From Rhodobacter sp. (GTDB lineage: Bacteria; Pseudomonadota; Alphaproteobacteria; Rhodobacterales; Rhodobacteraceae): a stretch of DNA of 11,617 nucleotides. The DNA lies in the NCBI GenBank assembly GCA_003536295.1, contig DPZQ01000058.1, forward strand, positions 1,321 to 12,937, read 5' to 3'. Made by a program: the position numbers and the translations under genes. Under the pieces are notes generated by a model. The model did not search any database. It was not told the DNA's origin and was given only the letters and a program-made list of their open reading frames with translations. This document shows, in pieces, positions 7,690 through 11,617 of the stretch; positions within the stretch are counted from its first letter, which is position 1; each line of letters starts with the position of its first letter.

Positions 7690-9199
7690 CCACTTGTTTG
7701 ATCGCCTTTTTGCGCCGCATGTGGGGGTTTCAAAACCATTTTTGCATCTTTTGGACGGTGGTATCGTCACCTATGATCAGTTTCTGCAAACTGTAGCTTC
7801 CTTTGCGCAGGCTTTGGTACAAAGCGGTCTGCGTCCGGGGGATGTATTGGCAGTTCAGGTTGAAAAGTCTATGCAGGCCTTAGCGGTATATGGGGCTTGT
7901 GTCCAGGCGGGCGTAGTTTTTTTACCGCTCAATACCGCCTATACTGCCAGCGAATTAGTCTATTTTGTTAGAGACAGCGGCACAAAAATGTTTTTGGGCG
8001 ATGGGCCCAAACTTGATGCGTTTAGGGGCGCATTTGAAGGGCTTGATCTTCGTTTGGAAAGCCTAAACGCCGATGGTAGCGGCAGTTTTGTGACTCTTGC
8101 CGGCGCATTGGACACGCAATTTGAAACCGTTTCGCGTGGCCCCCATGACCTTGCTGCTCTTCTTTATACGTCGGGTACTACCGGGCGTTCAAAGGGGGCA
8201 ATGCTGAGCCATGAAAATCTTTTGTCAAATGCCTTGGTCTTGACCCAAGAATGGCGCTTTAGCGATCAAGATGTCTTGCTGCATGCTTTACCCATTTTCC
8301 ACACTCACGGCCTGTTCGTGGCTAGCAATGTGATTTTGGCGGCAGGGGCTGAGATGATCTTTTTACCAAAGTTTGATGTTGAGGCGATGATTACGTGTCT
8401 TTCCCAAGCTACCACCATGATGGGCGTGCCGACTTTTTACACGCGCCTTTTAGATGAGCCGCGCTTTAACGCTGATTTGGTGCGCCACATGCGGCTTTTT
8501 GTATCAGGTTCGGCACCACTTTTGGCGGAATCCCATCGCCAATTTGAAAGCCACACTGGCCACCGAATATTGGAACGTTACGGCATGACGGAAACCAATA
8601 TGAACTGCTCAAACCCTTATGACGGTGCGCGCCGCGCTGGTACCGTGGGAAAGCCCCTGCCTGGGGTTGAGCTGATCATTACTGACACTGCTACAGGATT
8701 GGAACTTCTCCAAGGTCAGGTTGGTCAAATCGAGGTGCGTGGTCCTAATGTGTTTTCTGGTTACCTAAACATGCCCGAAAAAACGAAGGAAGAGCTGCGC
8801 GAAACAGGCTTTTTTATTACGGGCGATTTAGGCCTGATAGATGAGGAGGGCTATGTACAAATAGTGGGACGCAATAAGGATTTGGTGATCTCTGGTGGCT
8901 ATAATATCTATCCCAAAGAAATCGAGTTGATTTTAGACGAGCAGCAAGCCGTTGTTGAGAGTGCAGTCATCGGTGTCCCGCATCCTGATTTTGGTGAAAG
9001 TTTGGTAGCCGTTTTGGTGCAGAAACCTAATGAGAAAATTGATGTAAAATCATTATCAACTAACCTTGGTGCTGCCCTAGCGCGCTTTAAACAGCCCCGC
9101 GCTTATTTTATAGTCGAGGCTTTACCGCGCAACACGATGGCAAAAGTGCAAAAAAATATTTTACGCGAAATCTATAAAGATATCTTTATAAACCCTTAA
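7682..9199 (+). CDS. matB: Malonyl-CoA synthetase (malonate-CoA ligase, ANL superfamily)
   Basis: Protein of 505 residues, the normal size for MatB. It makes malonyl-CoA from malonate, CoA and ATP through a malonyl-AMP intermediate. ANL motifs appear in order: the phosphate loop YTSGTTGRSKGAML (162-175), HALPIFHTHGL (201-211), the SGSAPLL region (275-281), ERYGMTE (298-304), TGDLG (380-384), the hinge region GRNKDLVISGGYNIYPKEIE (396-415) and the C-terminal catalytic Lys K488 in RNTMAKVQKN. This Lys is the one known to be switched off by acetylation in related acyl-CoA synthetases. ATG 7682 lies inside the end of matA (8-base overlap) with AAGGA at 7668-7672. Paired with matA it makes the standard two-step malonate to acetyl-CoA route. 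Methylmalonate as a side substrate is possible for the family. Confidence 0.95.
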   Translation: MPNHLFDRLFAPHVGVSKPFLHLLDGGIVTYDQFLQTVASFAQALVQSGLRPGDVLAVQVEKSMQALAVYGACVQAGVVFLPLNTAYTASELVYFVRDSGTKMFLGDGPKLDAFRGAFEGLDLRLESLNADGSGSFVTLAGALDTQFETVSRGPHDLAALLYTSGTTGRSKGAMLSHENLLSNALVLTQEWRFSDQDVLLHALPIFHTHGLFVASNVILAAGAEMIFLPKFDVEAMITCLSQATTMMGVPTFYTRLLDEPRFNADLVRHMRLFVSGSAPLLAESHRQFESHTGHRILERYGMTETNMNCSNPYDGARRAGTVGKPLPGVELIITDTATGLELLQGQVGQIEVRGPNVFSGYLNMPEKTKEELRETGFFITGDLGLIDEEGYVQIVGRNKDLVISGGYNIYPKEIELILDEQQAVVESAVIGVPHPDFGESLVAVLVQKPNEKIDVKSLSTNLGAALARFKQPRAYFIVEALPRNTMAKVQKNILREIYKDIFINP

Positions 9200-9214
9200 G
9201 GTTGGTATTTTTTT
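9191..9214 (+). terminator. Possible weak terminator after matB
   Basis: A short AACC/GGTT stem (9191-9194 with 9200-9203, loop of 5) spans the matB stop and is followed shortly by seven T residues (9208-9214). The stem is only 4 bp, so this is a tentative call. No stronger hairpin is visible right after the operon. Confidence 0.3.
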
Positions 9215-9279
9215 GAATTTGCAAATGCAGGTCAAGGGAAATCAATAGCCCGCCCAGCCTGCTGTCGAGCCAAAGACTA

Positions 9280-9399
9280 ATGGCAATGGGCAAACCAAGC
9301 TTTTGGCTTCTCCGTACGAATTTTGGCAAATTCGGCGTTATTTTTTTGGGTATGTTATTGCTCTATTATATTGGACTTGATGCGCCTATCGTAGGGTGA
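9280..9399 (+). CDS. Possible 39-residue single-pass membrane miniprotein
   Basis: The ATG at 9280 opens a 39-residue frame ending at TGA 9397-9399. The first 18 residues are basic and aromatic (MAMGKPSFWLLRTNFGKF) and are followed by one strongly hydrophobic stretch, GVIFLGMLLLYYIGL, and a short tail. This positive-inside, one-helix design is typical of small membrane proteins. Only a weak AAAG precedes the start, and I do not recognise a family. It is the only coding-like content I see in 9200-9514. It could equally be a chance frame. Confidence 0.35.
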   Translation: MAMGKPSFWLLRTNFGKFGVIFLGMLLLYYIGLDAPIVG

Positions 9400-9514
9400 T
9401 CACTTGATCAAACCCGACGGCAGTTTTGCGAAAATCACAAGAAGCCGCTGAAGCCTTTTTTGACTGTTGAACCCGACCCCTGCAAGCCTGACTTGCACAA
9501 TCAAAGGACAGACC

Positions 9515-9646
9515 ATGGCTAAAGGCAATAATACCAAATCCAATAAAGAAACGAAAAAACCAAAAAAAGAAAAACCAAAGATTTTGGCGACATCAGACTC
9601 GGGTGCGGGTAAAGGCACGGTGAGCGTGGGCGGCAAGAAGATCTGA
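9515..9646 (+). CDS. Small Lys-rich conserved hypothetical protein (43 residues)
   Basis: The ATG at 9515 is preceded by a good ribosome site, AAGGA (9504-9508), and runs to TGA 9644-9646. The protein begins MAKGNNTKSNKETKKPKKEK, has about a third basic residues, then a Gly/Ser-rich segment and ends in GGKKI. It has no membrane segment or signal and is probably disordered and cytoplasmic, possibly nucleic-acid associated. I recall similar short MAKGN...KKPKKEKP proteins in many Rhodobacterales genomes, with no known function. It stands alone, with its own hairpin terminator 9 bases after the stop, which supports a genuine monocistronic gene. A small inverted repeat (TGCAAG/CTTGCA, 9481-9497) sits just upstream of the ribosome site. 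Confidence 0.75.
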   Translation: MAKGNNTKSNKETKKPKKEKPKILATSDSGAGKGTVSVGGKKI

Positions 9647-9654
9647 TCCTTGGG

Positions 9655-9679
9655 GCTTGGGCTATCTTATAGCCCAAGC
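9655..9679 (+). terminator. Hairpin terminator after the Lys-rich miniprotein gene
   Basis: A perfect 11-bp stem (GCTTGGGCTAT at 9655-9665, ATAGCCCAAGC at 9669-9679) with a 3-base loop is followed by TTGTTCTGG, a moderately U-rich tail on the + strand. It lies in the convergent gap between the 43-residue gene and the lytic transglycosylase gene. On the minus strand the tail is not U-rich, so it may only partly serve that gene. Confidence 0.7.
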
Positions 9680-9702
9680 TTGTTCTGGACCAAAAAGTAC
9701 GA

Positions 9703-10164
9703 TTAGGGTGTTGGGCGCTGGCTTGTTTCCACCAAAAGTCCAGCTGCTTTGGCCTCATAATAATAGCCTTTGGTATAGAGTTTGATGGCGCGGTCACTGT
9801 TGCCATTTGCCACCAAATAAGCGCCTTTTAAATATTTTCCAGCGAATTTTAGGTTGGTTTCGGCATCCAATAATCCTTTGGCGGGCCCCTTATACCCCAT
9901 TGAATTTGCAGTGGTGGGTGAAATCTGCATCAAGCCATAATAGGGGCCATTGCGCGCCTTTGGTCTGTGGCTACTCTCGCGTATCACCACACGCTCGACC
10001 AGATCAACGGGAAGTTCGTAAAAATTAGCATAGTGTGCGATCAAGCGGCGGATCTCAGGCGTTTCGTTGGGGTAAAAGGGTTTGGTATCAAGCAGCGGTG
10101 TGACGCTGCAGGCAGCCAGCGCCCCCCAAAGGCAAAATATTAGGAAACGAAGACGTAAACGCAT
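9703..10164 (-). CDS. Lipoprotein lytic transglycosylase, SLT/GH23 domain
   Basis: Protein of 153 residues, much shorter than the large Slt enzymes and comparable to small EmtA-like forms. Residues 1-18 are a lipoprotein signal (MRLRLRF start, lipobox LAAC) with lipidated C19. The SLT domain spans about 45-145: the catalytic Glu is E63 in RESSHRPKA (62-70), followed by GPYYGLMQI (73-81), then AETNLKFAGKYL (101-112) and the late AIKLYTKGYY motif (126-135). Such enzymes cleave murein glycan strands, releasing 1,6-anhydromuramic products, here from the periplasmic face of a membrane. ATG 10164 has AGGGA just upstream and starts directly at the signal peptide; an upstream in-frame start would add 13 residues before the signal peptide. 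It diverges from the PAP2-like gene. Confidence 0.9.
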   Translation of the reverse strand: MRLRLRFLIFCLWGALAACSVTPLLDTKPFYPNETPEIRRLIAHYANFYELPVDLVERVVIRESSHRPKARNGPYYGLMQISPTTANSMGYKGPAKGLLDAETNLKFAGKYLKGAYLVANGNSDRAIKLYTKGYYYEAKAAGLLVETSQRPTP

Positions 10165-10193
10165 ATTCGTCCCTTGGATCAGTTTGCGCGCTA

Positions 10194-10221
10194 AGAGTAG
10201 CACAGCGCCTTAAGTCAGCAA
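10194..10221 (-). promoter_or_regulatory. Possible sigma-70-type promoter for the lytic transglycosylase gene
   Basis: On the minus strand TTGCTG (10221-10216) and TACTCT (10199-10194) are separated by 16 bases, about 30 bases ahead of the ATG at 10164. Both hexamers match the consensus at only about half of the positions, so this is a weak prediction. Confidence 0.3.
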
Positions 10222-10345
10222 GGTTACTTTCGCTTTGGGAGCAAAAGAGAGTGGTCATAACCATAGTGCAATTGCCGAGGCTGACATTTGGAACGAGCCT
10301 CCAGGCACTCGATCACAAAGCCGCTATGGTAAGGTTGCCCCCAGC

Positions 10346-10849
10346 ATGAACAGTTCGCGTACGGTTTTTCAAAGCATTGCCCATATTGTTGCGGTATTTC
10401 TGCTGAGTTTATTTTGGGCGCCGTGCGAGCTTTTGGCCGAAGATTTAAATCTACGTCACCTGGGTGATGTCATGCAAATTGTCTTACCGCTGGCCGCGGG
10501 CAACTGTGCTTTGCGCAATCATGATGAAAACGATTTTGCCGTGGGCTTTGTAACCCAAAGCTTAACTGTGCTGGGGATTGAGAACACTTTAGGTAATCAG
10601 TCCTTGAGCCAACGTCCAGACGGTTCGGGCCATGGGTTTCCCTCGGGACATACGGCGGCGGCCATGTACGGTGCAACCAGCTTGGCTAAGAAATGCGCCC
10701 CCGAAAATAAATCTTTGGCCTTTTGGGCTTACGGTGCTGCTGTACTGACAGGCTATTCCCGGATTGATGCAGATCGCCATGACTTGACCCAAGTGGTGGC
10801 GGGACTTCTGGTCGGCTATTTTGCAAACGGTTTTAGCCTAAGTGCTTAA
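10346..10849 (+). CDS. Exported PAP2-superfamily phosphatase-like protein with altered motifs
   Basis: Protein of 167 residues. Residues 1-31 look like a Sec signal peptide (hydrophobic 11-24, likely cut after LLA). PAP2 acid phosphatases use three motifs, K-x6-RP, PSGH and SR-x5-H-x3-D. Here RP is R90-P91, PSGH is 99-102, and SR is 138-139 with H145. The first-motif Lys position is Gly (G83) and the last Asp position is Gln (Q149). The catalytic histidines H102 and H145 and arginines R90 and R139 remain, so phosphatase or lipid-phosphatase activity is possible but not certain. The start is ATG 10346 because the signal peptide follows at once; the frame stays open upstream to 10235, but that part reads as polar, non-family sequence. 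The ribosome site is weak (GTAAGG, about 12 bases upstream). The gene is divergent from the transglycosylase and convergent with the glutamine synthetase gene. Confidence 0.75.
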   Translation: MNSSRTVFQSIAHIVAVFLLSLFWAPCELLAEDLNLRHLGDVMQIVLPLAAGNCALRNHDENDFAVGFVTQSLTVLGIENTLGNQSLSQRPDGSGHGFPSGHTAAAMYGATSLAKKCAPENKSLAFWAYGAAVLTGYSRIDADRHDLTQVVAGLLVGYFANGFSLSA

Positions 10850-10893
10850 CCCAAGGGCCTGCGTTTAGATTTTCATCTTGATTTTTAGAATTC

Positions 10894-11617
10894 CTAAACC
10901 GTTCCAAAGTAAAGATCCAACTCGACATCGGAAATACTTTTTGAAAATGCGCGATATTCTGCGGCCTTAATAGCCAAGAAACTACGGTGCAGAGCGGGGC
11001 CAAGGGCCGTTTTTAAAAACTCTGATTGCGTGGCTTGCGCAATTGCGTCGCGCCAGTCTGCAGGGAGTTGCGGTGCATTGGGTCCTACATCGGCCACGTA
11101 ACCATTGCCCTTAGTTTCGGGGCCCGGATCAATGGATTTTACCAAACCTAAGCGGAGCCCCGCCAAAACCACCGTTGCTACCAAATAAGGGTTGGCATCT
11201 ACCCCTGCAGCGCGATGCTCGATACGGCGCTGGTCCGGATCGCTCAAAGGCACCCGCAAAGCGACAGAGCGATTATTCCCCCCCCATGAGGGTTGCACAG
11301 GCGCATAAAGTTCACCTGCAAAACGCCGCCAGGAATTGGCAAAAGGTGCGAAGATCACCATCGCGTCGCCCATGGTGGCACGCAGTCCGCCAATGGCATG
11401 GCGCAGGTCTGGATGCCATGTGTCTGGTTGCGTTTCGGCGAAAGCATTGCACCCTCGCGCGTCATAGATCGAGATATGCATATGCATGCCAGATCCAGCC
11501 TCATCGGCGAGCGGTTTTGCCATAAAACAAGCTTCAAGCGCATGGCGACGGGCTTGGGCGCGTACAATACGCTTAAGGCGCACCAGATCTTGTGCCGCCG
11601 CCAATACATTAGAGCGG
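10894..11617 (-). CDS. Glutamine synthetase family protein (PuuA-like), C-terminal part
   Basis: The minus-strand frame is open from the right edge to TAG 10894-10896 and gives about 240 residues of the catalytic C-terminal domain; the start lies outside the window. Family motifs in order are ARRHALEACFMAKPLADEAG, GSGMHMHIS, NSWRRFAGELYAPVQPSWG with NNRSVALRVP, and IEHRAAGVDANPYLVA, which supply ATP, ammonium and glutamate contacts. The wording resembles gamma-glutamylputrescine synthetase (PuuA) and related ligases more than GlnA, so the partner of glutamate could be putrescine or another amine. Rhodobacterales carry several such paralogues, so no symbol is given. It is convergent with the PAP2-like gene across a 44-base gap in which I see no strong terminator. 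Confidence 0.9.
   Translation of the reverse strand, partial: RSNVLAAAQDLVRLKRIVRAQARRHALEACFMAKPLADEAGSGMHMHISIYDARGCNAFAETQPDTWHPDLRHAIGGLRATMGDAMVIFAPFANSWRRFAGELYAPVQPSWGGNNRSVALRVPLSDPDQRRIEHRAAGVDANPYLVATVVLAGLRLGLVKSIDPGPETKGNGYVADVGPNAPQLPADWRDAIAQATQSEFLKTALGPALHRSFLAIKAAEYRAFSKSISDVELDLYFGTV

Noticed and set aside
9397..9410. TGATCA-CT-TGATCA as an FNR/FnrL-type site.
   Set aside because: The half-sites TGAT and ATCA are separated by 6 bases, not the 4 required, and no gene start is well placed.
10886..10899. Short inverted repeat TTTAG/CTAAA as a terminator for the glutamine synthetase gene.
   Set aside because: Only 5 bp, AT-rich, and overlapping the stop codon; too weak to call.
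1..11617. tRNA or rRNA genes, CRISPR repeats, transposases, phage genes.
   Set aside because: No cloverleaf-like T-loop motifs, regular spaced repeats or recombinase motifs were seen by eye on either strand.

Overview
The window looks like a piece of an alphaproteobacterial chromosome, most likely a marine Rhodobacterales (Roseobacter-type) bacterium of moderate GC. The pointers are the TRAP transporters, the BKACE and GntR-FCD proteins, a PuuA-like glutamine synthetase, and a short Lys-rich protein of a kind I associate with this group. The taxonomic call is inference from protein flavour, not a search result.

Left block (1-2257, + strand): the C-terminus of a TRAP small permease, a complete TRAP large permease (DctM) and a beta-keto acid cleavage enzyme (BKACE, DUF849). 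Each pair of genes is joined by an ATGA stop/start overlap, so they are translationally coupled. This looks like the tail of an uptake-and-breakdown operon for an unknown organic acid. Downstream (2284-2596, - strand) lies a decayed TfoX C-terminal-domain gene with a one-base frameshift.

Central block (2705-9199): a complete malonate utilisation locus. A GntR/FCD regulator (matR-like, - strand) diverges from a five-gene + strand operon: matP (TRAP solute receptor), matQ and matM (TRAP permeases), matA (malonyl-CoA decarboxylase) and matB (malonyl-CoA synthetase). External malonate would be bound by MatP in the periplasm, imported by MatQM, activated to malonyl-CoA by MatB (ATP and CoA) and decarboxylated to acetyl-CoA by MatA. 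A perfect palindrome TTGTATACAA between matR and matP is the likely operator. A perfect 13-bp hairpin separates matP from matQ, as expected where a binding protein is made in excess of its permease.

Right block (9200-11617): housekeeping-type genes. These are a possible 39-residue membrane miniprotein, a 43-residue Lys-rich protein with a hairpin terminator, a lipoprotein lytic transglycosylase (- strand), a divergent exported PAP2-like protein with two altered active-site positions, and the C-terminal part of a PuuA-like glutamine synthetase running off the right edge (- strand). I saw no rRNA, tRNA, CRISPR array, insertion sequence or phage gene.

The most useful points for follow-up are the malonate locus with its operator and competing hairpins, the possible link between the neighbouring BKACE and malonyl-CoA metabolism, and the frameshifted TfoX remnant. 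I do not see clear evidence of a wholly new system.
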